Below, piece by piece: positions 10,471 through 23,500 of a DNA stretch of 64,000 bases. Positions within the stretch are counted from its first letter, which is position 1; every line of letters starts with the position of its first letter. Location: positions 32,680,907 through 32,744,906 of the forward strand of contig CM038728.1 in the NCBI GenBank assembly GCA_021613375.1, read 5' to 3'. Both the position numbers and the translations under genes were made by a program. The notes under the pieces are model-generated. The model did no database searches, was not told the origin of the DNA, and saw only the letters and a program-made list of their open reading frames with translations. The DNA comes from Megaleporinus macrocephalus. Its lineage: Eukaryota > Chordata > Actinopteri > Characiformes > Anostomidae.

Positions 10471-11149
10471 ACTGCATACAGCCACATAATGCAAAAAAGC
10501 ATGACGTTCAGTTGTCAATAAACATGAACTAAGATTTGACGCTAAACAGTAGCAATACCAGTTTTCACCAAACTATCTCTTTAATGTCTAACCTTCATCA
10601 CCCCAAACGCCATTTCCAGAGAAAGGCTATGTTGGTGTGTATGTGAGGGGCAGTGGACACTCACGTCTATGTCAAACTCGTCTCCCAACACCCCCCCCGA
10701 GGAGAAACATCGTTCTGAGTAACCTTTTACTCATTTCCTGCTCTGAGACCCGCGAGACCAGCCTGAGAGAGAGTTTCAGCAAGTCTGGATGTCTAACTGA
10801 CCCCCATGCAGTGTCTTTCATCTGTTTAGAATCAGGACTGTCAATAATATGGAACCCACTGTGTTACAGTTATGCATACAAAATAAATAATCATATTTAA
10901 TGTAAGAACTCTACAGTATCACAGTTCTAAACAATTACAGGAATCTAGCAAAAACATAAACAATATATATATATATATATATTTTAACTTAGCAGGTAAC
11001 CTAACTGCCTTAAAATTAACCTTCAAATAATAAGTGAACAGTATGTAACAAACACATTATTGTTGAGTTAAATTATTACTGAAACTTCCATAAACTTAAA
11101 AATTTAAACCAGAGCTTTTTTAAAATTATCATATTCTAGTGTATATAAA
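10471..11149. other. Non-coding, contains (AT)n
   Basis: Unique AT-rich sequence with a short (AT)n near 10963-10982. No exon recognised. Confidence 0.35.
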
Positions 11150-12210
11150 TGTTTATTAAGGGTGTTTATAGACTATTAGCTTCTATTCTATTGTATATAA
11201 ATGTTTATTGAGGATGTTTATAGACTAATGTCTTCTAATCTAGTGTATATAAATGTTTATTGAGGGTGTTTATGGACTAATATCTCCTATTCTAGTGTAT
11301 AGTAGTGTTTATTGAATGTGGTTATAGACTAATATCTCCTATTCTAGTGTATAGGAGTGTTTATTAAATGTGGTTATAGACTAATATCTCCTATTCTAGT
11401 GTATAGGAGTGTTTATTGAATGTGGTTATAGACTAATATCTCCTATTCTAGTGTATAGGAGTGTTTATTGAATGTGGTTATAGACTAATATCTCCTATTC
11501 TAGTGTATAGGAGTGTTTATTGAATGTGGTTATAGACTAATATCTCCTATTCTAGTGTATAGGAGTGTTTATTGAATGTGGTTATAGACTAATATCTCCT
11601 ATTGTAGTGTATAGGAGTGTTTATTGAATGTGGTTATAGACTAATATCTCCTGTTCATGTGTATAGAAGTGTTTATTGAGGGTGTTTATAGACTAGCATC
11701 TCCTATTCTAGTGTATTTAGGTGTTTATTGTTTCCTATTTAACTGTATATGATTGCTTACTGAATGTGCTTATAGACTAATATCTCCTATTGTAGTGTAT
11801 AGGAGTGTTTATTGAGGGTGTTTATGGACTAATATCTCATATTCTAGTGTATAGGAGTGTTTATTGAGGTTGTTTATGAACCAATATCTCCTATTGTACT
11901 GTATAGGAGTGTTTACTGAATGTGCTTATAGACTAATATCTCCTATTTTAGTGTATAGGAGTGTTTATTCAGGGTGTTTATATAAAAAATATCTCATATT
12001 CTAGTGTATACAAGTGTTTACTGAGGGTGTTGACTAAAATGATTTTTTTATATTGTGTACAGAGTAATATCACCTGTCCTAGCATGTAGGAGGATTTATT
12101 GAGGATTTTTATAGACTAATATCTCTTATTGTAATGTATACAAGTATTTATTGACACTGTTTATGGACTGATATCTCCTATGTTAGTGTATAGTGTTCAA
12201 TCCAGACCAA
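11150..12210. repeat. 52-bp minisatellite (ATAGACTAATATCTCCTATT)
   Basis: About 20 units of 52 bp with the core GTGTATAGGAGTGTTTATTG then TAGACTAATATCTCCTATTC. The central units (about 11340-11640) are nearly identical while both edges are diverged, the usual sign of expansion from the middle. Confidence 0.9.
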
Positions 12211-12221
12211 GAAGCAACATT

Positions 12222-12492
12222 TTAGGTTAGTGTTTTCTGGCACCAGAGTTTTTCCTCAGGCCATCGGCACAGGACCAAAGAGTCCAGTTCTATAGTTTCA
12301 GGTTTATTGAAGTGTTCCATACAACTGGCGTCAATATGTACATGTTGTTCTCCTGCTGCCCTTAAGTTTGATGCCGACAGAAATCCGTCCTCGTCCTCTG
12401 GGGGTGCTGACTGTGGAGTTGCCGGACATTGCTTGGTAGGACAGTAACTGTCATTCTGTGCCTGGGAGTTTAGTTTAGTGTCCGGAAGCTTC
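12222..12492 (-). CDS. Unassigned possible terminal exon
   Basis: An open frame with non-repetitive, gene-like composition runs on the minus strand to a TAA at 12224-12222. Just upstream is a plausible acceptor (CTCTCTATATCCCAG, ending at 12493), which would give a 271-nt terminal exon. The peptide has a PPEDEDGFLSASN acidic patch and ends RWPEEKLWCQKTLT. I do not recognise the family. It could be the end of an unknown gene, a decayed retrocopy, or a chance frame; the 52-bp array begins 12 bp beyond the stop, so no room is left for an ordinary 3' UTR in unique sequence. No partner exon was found. Confidence 0.25.
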
Positions 12493-13244
12493 CTGGGATA
12501 TAGAGAGAGCGTCAGCTCTGATCCAGCTCCACATGCCACTGAGCGTCACGTCAAACGAGCAGCGAAGCGAGCAGAGAGAGGAGAATGCGACACAGCTGGA
12601 AACAGTGTGGGAAGTAAAGAGCAGCCTAGGAGAAGATTGGCCTCCTCTTCATGTTCTTAAGGAGTTTCTCACTTGAGTCTTGGTTATTCTCAGAAGTTCT
12701 TCCTCATGCTTTTCAGGAGCTTGAGTGTTGCTTTTTTCTTCTTTATTCTCTTTGGAAGCTTCAGTCTTGGTTCCTTTCAGTGGTTTCAGTGGCATGAAGG
12801 ACACTCTCCTCCTCTCTCCTGGTGTTAACTCTTATGTTTCTGATTTTGCCTGTCTTCCTGTCCTGTCTCCCCTCCCACTCTCCAATACCTTGTATCTGTA
12901 TGTAACGGACGGGTTGATATACTCTCGCCGGTTCTTGTACTTGTACTTGTGACTGTGTGACAATAAAGGCCTTTTTCAACTTCAACTAACCATCATTATT
13001 ACTATTATTATTATTGTACGATCAGTGCAAATCCAGTACATATAAAATGACTCACTAGTCTAGAACTACCTAAATGCACGCACTCCACTTCCTTCTGCTT
13101 TCTAGTTCAAGGGCAAAATATAGCTACGGGCCATCACAGAGACAGCTGGGAAACACACACACACACACACAGGTTTGTTTTGATACCTTTACAGGATGTG
13201 CATATATACACAATATGTCTGGGGACACCTAGAGCTTGTCTTCT
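12493..13244. other. Non-coding, with possible retroelement tail
   Basis: The text at about 12880-12990, ending GTGACAATAAAGGCCTTTTT then CAACTTCAACT, looks like the 3' end with poly(A) signal of a fish LINE or SINE on the plus strand. A short (CA)n is at 13151-13171. The rest is unique. Confidence 0.4.
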
Positions 13245-13530
13245 AAAAGAAGGGCACTAATAAAGACTAAAAGGGACTAATAGGCAGTATTAATGGAGAC
13301 TAATAGGTAAGGGTGTTAACAGGGACTAATAGATGGATGGATGGATGGATGGATGGATGAATGGATGATAGATAGATACTGTCCAGGAGTGCAAATGTAC
13401 AGGATGTACAGCAAATTGTCAATAGTGTCTATGAGTGCTGACATAAGATGTCCAGTGAGGTGTCAATAGTACCAGGAGTGCAGATGTACAGTAATGGGAT
13501 TACAGTACATATAAAAATAAACTGTATACT
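13245..13530. repeat. Outlying 49-bp satellite units, (GGAT)n and a unique insert
   Basis: Diverged units of the 49-bp satellite at about 13245-13332 are separated from the main array by (GGAT)n at 13333-13365 and about 150 bp of unique sequence containing two near-copies of AGGAGTGCARATGTACAG. Confidence 0.7.
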
Positions 13531-16500
13531 AACAGGCAGTATTAGTATAGACTAATAGGCAAGGGTATTAATAGAGACTAATAGACAAGGGTGTTAATAG
13601 AGATTAATAGGCAGTATGAATAGAGACTAATAGGTAAGAGTGTTAATAGGGACTAATAGGCAGTATAAATAGAGACTAATAGGCAAGGGTATTAATAGGG
13701 ACTAATAGGCAGTATGAATAGAGACTAATAGGTAAGAGTGTTAATAGGGAATAATAGGCAGTATAAATAGAGACTAATAGGTAAGAGTGTTAATAGGGAA
13801 TAATAGGCAGTATAAATAGAGACTAATAGGTAAGAGTGTTAATAGGGATTTATAGGCAGTATGAATAGAGACTAATAGGTAAGAGTGTTAATAGGGAATA
13901 ATAGGCAGTATAAATAGAGACTAATAGGTAAGAGTGTTAATAGGGATTTATAGGCAGTATGAATAGAGACTAATAGGTAAGAGTGTTAATAGGGATTTAT
14001 AGGCAGTATTAATAGAGACTAATAGGTAAGAGTGTTAATAGGGAATAATAGGCAGTATAAATAGAGACTAATAGGTAAGAGTGTTAATAGGGAATAATAG
14101 GCAGTATAAATAGAGACTAATAGGTAAGAGTGTTAATAGGGATTTATAGGCAGTATAAATAGAGACTAATAGGTAAGAGTGTTAATAGGGACTAATAGGC
14201 AGTATAAATAGAGACTAATAGGTAAGAGTGTTAATAGGGAATAACAGGCAGTATAAATAGAGACTAATAGGTAAGAGTGTTAATAGGGATTTATAGGCAG
14301 TATTAATAGAGACTAATAGGTAAGAGTGTTAATAGGGATTTATAGGCAGTATTAATAGAGACTAATAGGTAAGAGTGTTAATAGGGATTTATAGGCAGTA
14401 TTAATAGAGACTAATAGGTAAGAGTGTTAATAGGGATTTATAGGCAGTATAAATAGAGACTAATAGGTAAGAGTGTTAATAGGGACTAATAGGCAGTATA
14501 AATAGAGACTAATAGGTAAGAGTGTTAATAGGGAATAACAGGCAGTATAAATAGAGACTAATAGGTAAGAGTGTTAATAGGGAATAATAGGCAGTATAAA
14601 TAGAGGACTAATAGGTAAGAGTGTTAATAGGGATTTATAGGCAGTATGAATAGAGACTAATAGGTAAGGGTATTAATAGGGACTAATAGGCAGTATGAAT
14701 AGAGACTAATAGGTAAGAGTGTTAATAGGGATTTATAGGCAGTATGAATAGAGACTAATAGGTAAGGGTATTAATAGGGACTAATAGGCAGTATGAATAG
14801 AGACTAATAGGTAAGGGTGTTAATAGGGACTAATAGGCAGTATGAATAGAGACTAATAGGTAAGGGTGTTAATAGGGACTAATAGGCAGTATGAATAGAG
14901 ACTAATAGGTAAGAGTGTTAATAGGGAATAACAGGCAGTATAAATAGAGACTAATAGGTAAGAGTGTTAATAGGGATTTATAGGCAGTATTAATAGAGAC
15001 TAATAGGTAAGAGTGTTAATAGGGATTTATAGGCAGTATTAATAGAGACTAATAGGTAAGAGTGTTAATAGGGAATAATAGGCAGTATAAATAGAGACTA
15101 ATAGGTAAGAGTGTTAATAGGGATTTATAGGCAGTATGAATAGAGACTAATAGGTAAGGGTATTAATAGGGACTAATAGGCAGTATGAATAGAGACTAAT
15201 AGGTAAGAGTGTTAATAGGGATTTATAGGCAGTATTAATAGAGACTAATAGGTAAGAGTGTTAATAGGGATTTATAGGCAGTATTAATAGAGACTAATAG
15301 GTAAGAGTGTTAATAGGGATTTATAGGCAGTATTAATAGAGACTAATAGGTAAGGGTGTTAATAGGGACTAATAGGCAGTATAAATAGAGACTAATAGGT
15401 AAGGGTATTAATAGGGACTAATAGGCAGTATGAATAGAGACTAATAGGTAAGAGTGTTAATAGGGATTTATAGGCAGTATAAATAGAGACTAATAGGTAA
15501 GAGTGTTAATAGGGATTTATAGGCAGTATTAATAGAGACTAATAGGTAAGGGTGTTAATAGGGACTAATAGGCAGTATAAATAGAGACTAATAGGTAAGG
15601 GTATTAATAGGGACTAATAGGCAGTATGAATAGAGACTAATAGGTAAGAGTGTTAATAGGGAATAATAGGCAGTATAAATAGAGACTAATAGGTAAGGGT
15701 ATTAATAGGGACTAATAGGCAGTATGAATAGAGACTAATAGGTAAGAGTGTTAATAGGGATTTATAGGCAGTATAAATAGGGACTAATAGGTAAGAGTGT
15801 TAATAGGGATTTATAGGCAGTATTAATAAAGACTAATAGGTAAGGGTGTTAATAGGGACTAATAGGCAGTATAAATAGAGACTAATAGGTAAGGGTATTA
15901 ATAGGGACTAATAGGCAGTATGAATAGAGACTAATAGGTAAGAGTGTTAATAGGGAATAATAGGCAGTATAAATAGAGACTAATAGGTAAGAGTGTTAAT
16001 AGGGAATAATAGGCAGTATAAATAGGGACTAATAGGTAAGAGTGTTAATAGGGAATAATAGGCAGTATGAATAGAGACTAATAGGTAAGAGTGTTAATAG
16101 GGAATAATAGGCAGTATAAATAGAGACTAATAGGTAAGGGTATTAATAGGGACTAATAGGCAGTATGAATAGAGACTAATAGGTAAGAGTGTTAATAGGG
16201 AATAATAGGCAGTATAAATAGAGACTAATAGGTAAGAGTGTTAATAGGGAATAATAGGCAGTATAAATAGAGACTAATAGGTAAGGAGTGTTAATAGGGA
16301 ATAATAGGCAGTATAAATAGGGACTAATAGGTAAGAGTGTTAATAGGGAATAATAGGCAGTATGAATAGAGACTAATAGGTAAGAGTGTTAATAGGGAAT
16401 AATAGGCAGTATAAATAGAGACTAATAGGTAAGGGTATTAATAGGGACTAATAGGCAGTATGAATAGAGACTAATAGGTAAGAGTGTTAATAGGGAATAA

Positions 16501-18752
16501 TAGGCAGTATAAATAGAGACTAATAGGTAAGAGTGTTAATAGGGAATAATAGGCAGTATAAATAGGGACTAATAGGTAAGAGTGTTAATAGGGACTAATA
16601 GGCAGTATGAATAGAGACTAATAGGTAAGAGTGTTAATAGGGAATAATAGGCAGTATAAATAGGGACTAATAGGTAAGGGTATTAATAGGGACTAATAGG
16701 CAGTATGAATAGAGACTAATAGGTAAGGGTGTTAATAGGGACTAATAGGCAGTATGAATAGAGACTAATAGGTAAGAGTGTTAATAGGGATTTATAGGCA
16801 GTATTAATAGAGACTAATAGGTAAGAGTGTTAATAGGGATTTATAGGCAGTATTAATAGAGACTAATAGGTAAGAGTGTTAATAGGGATTTATAGGCAGT
16901 ATTAATAGAGACTAATAGGTAAGAGTGTTAATAGGGACTAAGGCAGTATAAATAGAGACTAATAGGTAAGGGTATTAATAGGGACTAATAGGCAGTATTA
17001 ATAAAGACTAATAGGTAAGAGTGTTAATAGGGACTAATAGGCAGTATAAATAGAGACTAATAGGTAAGGGTGTTAATAGGGACTAATAGGCAGTATGAAT
17101 AGAGACTAATAGGTAAGAGTGTTAATAGGGATTTATAGGCAATATTAATAGAGACTAATAGGTAAGAGTGTTAATAGGGACTAATAGGCAGTATAAATAG
17201 AGACTAATAGGTAAGAGTGTTAATAGGGAATAATAGGCAGTATAAATAGAGACTAATAGGTAAGAGTGTTAATAGGGAATAATAGGCAGTATAAATAGAG
17301 ACTAATAGGTAAGAGTGTTAATAGGGAATAATAGGCAGTATAAATAGAGACTAATAGGTAAGAGTGTTAATAGGGAATAATAGGCAGTATAAATAGGGGA
17401 CTAATAGGTAAGAGTGTTAATAGGGAATAATAGGCAGTATGAATAGAGACTAATAGGTAAGAGTGTTAATAGGGAATAATAGGCAGTATAAATAGAGACT
17501 AATAGGTAAGGGTATTAATAGGGACTAATAGGCAGTATGAATAGAGACTAATAGGTAAGAGTGTTAATAGGGAATAATAGGCAGTATAAATAGAGACTAA
17601 TAGGTAAGAGTGTTAATAGGGAATAATAGGCAGTATAAATAGAGACTAATAGGTAAGAGTGTTAATAGGGAATAATAGGCAGTATAAATAGGGACTAATA
17701 GGTAAGAGTGTTAATAGGGAATAATAGGCAGTATGAATAGAGACTAATAGGTAAGAGTGTTAATAGGGAATAATAGGCAGTATAAATAGAGACTAATAGG
17801 TAAGGGTATTAATAGGGACTAATAGGCAGTATGAATAGAGACTAATAGGTAAGAGTGTTAATAGGGAATAATAGGCAGTATAAATAGAGACTAATAGGTA
17901 AGAGTGTTAATAGGGAATAATAGGCAGTATAAATAGGGACTAATAGGTAAGAGTGTTAATAGGGACTAATAGGCAGTATGAATAGAGACTAATAGGTAAG
18001 AGTGTTAATAGGGAATAATAGGCAGTATAAATAGGGACTAATAGGTAAGGGTATTAATAGGGACTAATAGGCAGTATGAATAGAGACTAATAGGTAAGGG
18101 TGTTAATAGGGACTAATAGGCAGTATGAATAGAGACTAATAGGTAAGAGTGTTAATAGGGATTTATAGGCAGTATTAATAGAGACTAATAGGTAAGAGTG
18201 TTAATAGGGATTTATAGGCAGTATTAATAGAGACTAATAGGTAAGAGTGTTAATAGGGATTGATAGGCAGTATTAATAGAGACTAATAGGTAAGAGTGTT
18301 AATAGGGACTAAGGCAGTATAAATAGAGACTAATAGGTAAGGGTATTAATAGGGACTAATAGGCAGTATTAATAAAGACTAATAGGTAAGAGTGTTAATA
18401 GGGACTAATAGGCAGTATAAATAGAGACTAATAGGTAAGGGTGTTAATAGGGACTAATAGGCAGTATGAATAGAGACTAATAGGTAAGAGTGTTAATAGG
18501 GATTTATAGGCAATATTAATAGAGACTAATAGGTAAGAGTGTTAATAGGGACTAATAGGCAGTATAAATAGAGACTAATAGGTAAGAGTGTTAATAGGGA
18601 TTTATAGGCAGTATTAATAGAGACTAATAGGTAAGAGTGTTAATAGGGATTGATAGGCAGTATTAATAGAGACTAATAGGTAAGAGTGTTAATAGGGACT
18701 AATAGGCAGTATAAATAGAGACTAATAGGTAAGGGTATTAATAGGGACTAAT
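13531..18752. repeat. 49-bp satellite array, about 5.2 kb
   Basis: Roughly 106 tandem 49-bp units. Each unit is a degenerate dimer: a 25-mer, AGAGACTAATAGGTAAGAGTG plus TTAAT, and a 24-mer, AGGGACTAATAGGCAGTATK plus AAT. Variants shuffle at three positions (GGACTAATA/GGAATAATA/GGATTTATA; AAGAGTGTT/AAGGGTATT; GTATAAAT/GTATGAAT/GTATTAAT). Rare variants, such as a unit missing ATAGG (16941 and 18312) and GGCAATATT (17138 and 18509), recur at a spacing of 1371 bp, which shows a 28-unit higher-order duplication. No coding capacity. Confidence 0.97.
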
Positions 18753-19075
18753 AGTGATGATTTAAGTGTTAATGTTGGTTTAAGCATTAGTAGTGATTTA
18801 GGTGTTAGTGATGATTTAAGTGTTAATGTTGGTTTAAGCATTAGTAGTGATTTAGGTGTTAGTGATTTAAGTGTTAATGTTGGTTTAAGCATTAGTGGTG
18901 ATTTAGGTGTTAGTGATGATTTAAGTGTTAATGTTGGTTTAGGCATTAGTAGTCTTAGTGATTTAAGTGTTAATGTTGGTATAAGTGTTAGTGATGAGTT
19001 AAGTGTTAATGTTGATCTAAGTGTTAGTGATTTAAGTGTTAATGTTGGTTTAAATGTTAGTGGTGATTTAACTGG
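18753..19075. repeat. 17-18-bp repeat block, left of the spacer
   Basis: Tandem TTAAGTGTTAATGTTGGT and TTTAGGTGTTAGTGATGA variants. It shares its sub-repeat with the much larger array at 19936-24525, although about 860 bp of unique DNA separates the two, and it directly abuts the 49-bp satellite. Confidence 0.88.
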
Positions 19076-19935
19076 CTGTATTAATATTATTTATATTTAA
19101 ATGTAATATTAGCATTCACTAAGCAAATAAACACACACATAAGCACTTTTAGCACTACTGTATATACTGCATACCTATATATACTGTATATCTATATATA
19201 AGAGTATGTAAGTGTTTAAAGGTAATCGGCATAAGTTCCATAATGTCCTGTAAAAGGTCCAAAAACAAATACAATACTTGTATAATATGTGAGTTTGATT
19301 ATACACAGTAATGACGACAACAACAATAACAACAACAACAACAACCTGGATCGTATTACAGGACAAACGCACTGTAAAGGAGATTTAGAGGCACATTAAT
19401 CTAAAACCCAGCGCAGAGGCTGCTGTGGACGAGATGTGGGTCAGAGAAATGGAGAATATGTAGGTCATTCCGGATCACACAGAGACATAAACCTTCCTTA
19501 TTCAGCCTCGGTCATTAATAACGGCCACACGGGAACGCTCTGATTATTACCACAGCCACGTTCGCACCACATTCACAATTACACTCACAAAGCGACAAAG
19601 CACTCTGCTCACTGTTACTGAGGAACACAACACAGTCCCCATCAGCCACCTCACAGAACTGATCACTGCCTCGGTACGGGTTAGCAGCGTAGGATAGTGT
19701 ATAGAAGTGCTCCGGAATAATGACTCACAACAAAACTGAGTTTTGGTTTTAGTGGAAAAGACTGTTTGTACAGGAGCTGTTTGTACAGGAGCTGTTTGTA
19801 CAGGAGCTCACGCCACCGCGTTACTGTGCACAGCAGCCGGAGAGCAGGAAGTGGTTTTCAACAGAGGGAGCTCCATTATAAGCTCTTATCAACCGAACCC
19901 GAGAAACCGAGAGGAGCTTTAGTCTTGAAATACTG
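19076..19935. other. Unique spacer between satellites
   Basis: Complex non-repetitive sequence, with (AACAAC)n-like text at 19317-19344, a TATATA-rich part at 19160-19200 and a three-fold repeat of GAGCTGTTTGTACAG near 19770-19810. From 19380 to 19720 it is more GC-rich than its surroundings. No exon is recognised. It could hold a regulatory element, but nothing in the sequence proves this. Confidence 0.4.
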
Positions 19936-20559
19936 ATTGTGTTAATAGTGATATAAATGTTAGTAGTGGTGTAAGTGTTAATGATGTTTAAGAGTTAATA
20001 GTGATGTAAGTGTTAATGATGTTTAAGAATTAATAGTGATGTAAGTGTTAGAGGGGTTTAAGAGTTAATAGGGATGTAAGTGTTAGGGGGGTTTAAGAAT
20101 TACTAGTGATGTAAGTGTTAGTGATGTGAAGTGTTAGTGGTGTTTAAAAGTTAATAGTGATGTAAGTGTTAGTGGTGTTTAAGAGTTAATAGTCATATAA
20201 ATGTTAGTAGTGATGTATAAGCACTAACAGTGATATAAATGTTAGTAGTGATGTGTTAGTGATATTTAACAGTTAATAGTGATATAAATGTTAGTAGTGA
20301 TGTAAGTGTTAGTGGTGTTTAAGAGTTAATAGTGATATAAATGTTAGTAGTGATGTAAGTGTTAGTGGTGTTTAAGAGTTAATAGTCATATAAATGTTAG
20401 TAGTGATGTAAGTGTTAGTGGTGTTAAAGAGTTAAAAGTGATATAAGTGTTAATGGTGTTTAGGAGTTAATAGTGATGTATTTTTAAAAGTGATGTAAGA
20501 GTTAATAGTGATGTAAGTGTTAGGGGTGTTTAAGAGTTAATAGTGATGTAAGTGTTAGT
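19936..20559. repeat. Irregular 17-18-bp repeat block (TTAAGAGTTAATAGTGATG)
   Basis: Mixed copies of GTTTAAGAGTTAATAGTGAT and GTAAGTGTTAGTGGTGT. It grades into the regular 53-bp satellite and looks like the more diverged edge of the same array. Confidence 0.88.
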
Positions 20560-23500
20560 GGTGATCTAAGTGTTAGTGGTGGTTTAATGTTAACGTTGGT
20601 TTAAGTGTTAGTGGTGATCTAAGTGTTAGTGGTGGTTTAATGTTAACGCTGGTTTAAGTGTTAGTGGTGATCTAAGTGTTAGTGGTGGTTTAATGTTAAC
20701 GCTGGTTTAAGTGTTAGTGATGATCTAAGTGTTAGTGGTGGTTTAATGTTAATGTTGGTTTAAGTGTTAGTGATGATCTAAGTGTTAGTGGTGGTTTAAT
20801 GTTAACGTTGGTTTAAGTGTTAGTGGTGATCTAAGTGTTAGTGGTGGTTTAATGTTAACGCTGGTTTAAGTGTTAGTGGTGATCTAAGTGTTAGTGGTGG
20901 TTTAATGTTAACGCTGGTTTAAGTGTTAGTGATGATCTAAGTGTTAGTGGTGGTTTAATGTTAATGTTGGTTTAAGTGTTAGTGATGATCTAAGTGTTAG
21001 TGGTGGTTTAATGTTAACGTTGGTTTAAGTGTTAGTGATGATCTAAGTGTTAGTGGTGGTTTAATGTTAATGTTGGTTTAAGTGTTAGTGATGATCTAAG
21101 TGTTAGTGGTGGTTTAATGTTAACGCTGGTTTAAGTGTTAGTGGTGGTTTAATGTTAACGCTGGTTTAAGTGTTAGTGGTGATCTAAGTGTTAGTGGTGG
21201 TTTAATGTTAACGTTGGTTTAAGTGTTAGTGGTGGTTTAATGTTAACGCTGGTTTAAGTGTTAGTGGTGATCTAAGTGTTAGTGGTGGTTTAATGTTAAT
21301 GTTGGTTTAAGTGTTAGTGATGATCTAAGTGTTAGTGGTGGTTTAATGTTAACGCTGGTTTAAGTGTTAGTGATGATCTAAGTGTTAGTGGTGGTTTAAT
21401 GTTAATGTTGGTTTAAGTGTTAGTGATGATCTAAGTGTTAGTGGTGGTTTAATGTTAACGCTGGTTTAAGTGTTAGTGATGATCTAAGTGTTAGTGGTGG
21501 TTTAATGTTAACGTTGGTTTAAGTGTTAGTGGTGATCTAAGTGTTAGTGGTGGTTTAATGTTAACGCTGGTTTAAGTGTTAGTGATGATCTAAGTGTTAG
21601 CGGTGGTTTAATGTTAACGTTGGTTTAAGTGTTAGTGATGATCTAAGTGTTAGTGGTGGTTTAATGTTAACGTTGGTTTAAGTGTTAGTGATGATCTAAG
21701 TGTTAGTGGTGGTTTAATGTTAACGCTGGTTTAAGTGTTAGTGATGATCTAAGTGTTAGTGGTGGTTTAATGTTAACGTTGGTTTAAGTGTTAGTGATGA
21801 TCTAAGTGTTAGTGGTGGTTTAATGTTAACGCTGGTTTAAGTGTTAGTGGTGATCTAAGTGTTAGTGGTGGTTTAATGTTAACGTTGGTTTAAGTGTTAG
21901 TGATGATCTAAGTGTTAGTGGTGGTTTAATGTTAACGCTGGTTTAAGTGTTAGTGGTGATCTAAGTGTTAGTGGTGGTTTAATGTTAACGCTGGTTTAAG
22001 TGTTAGTGATGATCTAAGTGTTAGTGGTGGTTTAATGTTAACGCTGGTTTAAGTGCTAGTGATGATCTAAGTGTTAGTGGTGGTTTAATGTTAACGTTGG
22101 TTTAAGTGTTAGTGATGATCTAAGTGTTAGCGGTGGTTTAATGTTAATGCTGGTTTAAATGTTAGTGATGATCTAAGTGTTAGTGGTGGTTTAATGTTAA
22201 CGTTCGTTTAAGTGTTAGTGATGATCTAAGTGTTAGTTGTGGTTTAATGTTAACGCTGGTTTAAGTGCTAGTGATGATCTAAGTGTTAGTGGTGGTTTAA
22301 TGTTAATGTTGGTTTAAGTGTTAGTGATGATCTAAGTGTTAGTGGTGGTTTAATGTTAATGTTGGTTTAAGTGTTAGTGATGATCTAAGTGTTAGTGGTG
22401 GTTTAATGTTAATGTTGGTTTAAGTGTTAGTGATGATCTAAGTGTTAGTGGTGGTTTAATGTTAACGCTGGTTTAAGTGTTAGTGATGATCTAAGTGTTA
22501 GTGGTGGTTTAATGTTAACGCTGGTTTAAGTGTTAGTGATGATCTAAGTGTTAGTGGTGGTTTAATGTTAACGTTGGTTTAAGTGTTAGTGGTGATCTAA
22601 GTGTTAGTGGTGGTTTAATGTTAACGCTGGTTTAAGTGTTAGTGATGATCTAAGTGTTAGCGGTGTTTTAATGTTAACGTTGGTTTAAGTGTTAGTGATG
22701 ATCTAAGTGTTAGTGGTGGTTTAATGTTAACGCTGGTTTAAGTGTTAGTGATGATCTAAGTGTTAGTGGTGGTTTAATGTTAACGCTGGTTTAAGTGTTA
22801 GTGATGATCTAAGTGTTAGTGGTGGTTTAATGTTAACGCTGGTTTAAGTGCTAGTGGTGATCTAAGTGTTAGTGGTGGTTTAATGTTAACGCTGGTTTAA
22901 GTGTTAGTGATGATCTAAGTGTTAGTGGTGGTTTAATGTTAACGTTGGTTTAAGTGTTAGTGGCGATCTAAGTGTTAGTGGTGGTTTAATGTTAACGTTG
23001 GTTTAAGTGTTAGTGATGATCTAAGTGTTAGTGGTGGTTTAATGTTAACGCTGGTTTAAGTGTTAGTGATGATCTAAGTGTTAGTGGTGGTTTAATGTTA
23101 ACGCTGGTTTAAGTGTTAGTGGTGATCTAAGTGTTAGTGGTGGTTTAATGTTAACGCTGGTTTAAGTGTTAGTGGTGATCTAAGTGTTAGTGGTGGTTTA
23201 ATGTTAACGTTGGTTTAAGTGTTAGTGGTGATCTAAGTGTTAGTGGTGGTTTAATGTTAACGCTGGTTTAAGTGTTAGTGATGATCTAAGTGTTAGTGGT
23301 GGTTTAATGTTAACGCTGGTTTAAGTGTTAGTGGTGATCTAAGTGTTAGTGGTGGTTTAATGTTAACGCTGGTTTAAGTGTTAGTGATGATCTAAGTGTT
23401 AGTGGTGGTTTAATGTTAACGCTGGTTTAAGTGTTAGTGGTGATCTAAGTGTTAGTGGTGGTTTAATGTTAACGTTGGTTTAAGTGTTAGTGGTGATCTA

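Noticed and set aside
13531..18752. Interstitial telomere repeat, because of repeated AATAGGG
   Set aside because: There is no (TTAGGG)n or (CCCTAA)n run; the unit is a 49-bp dimer.
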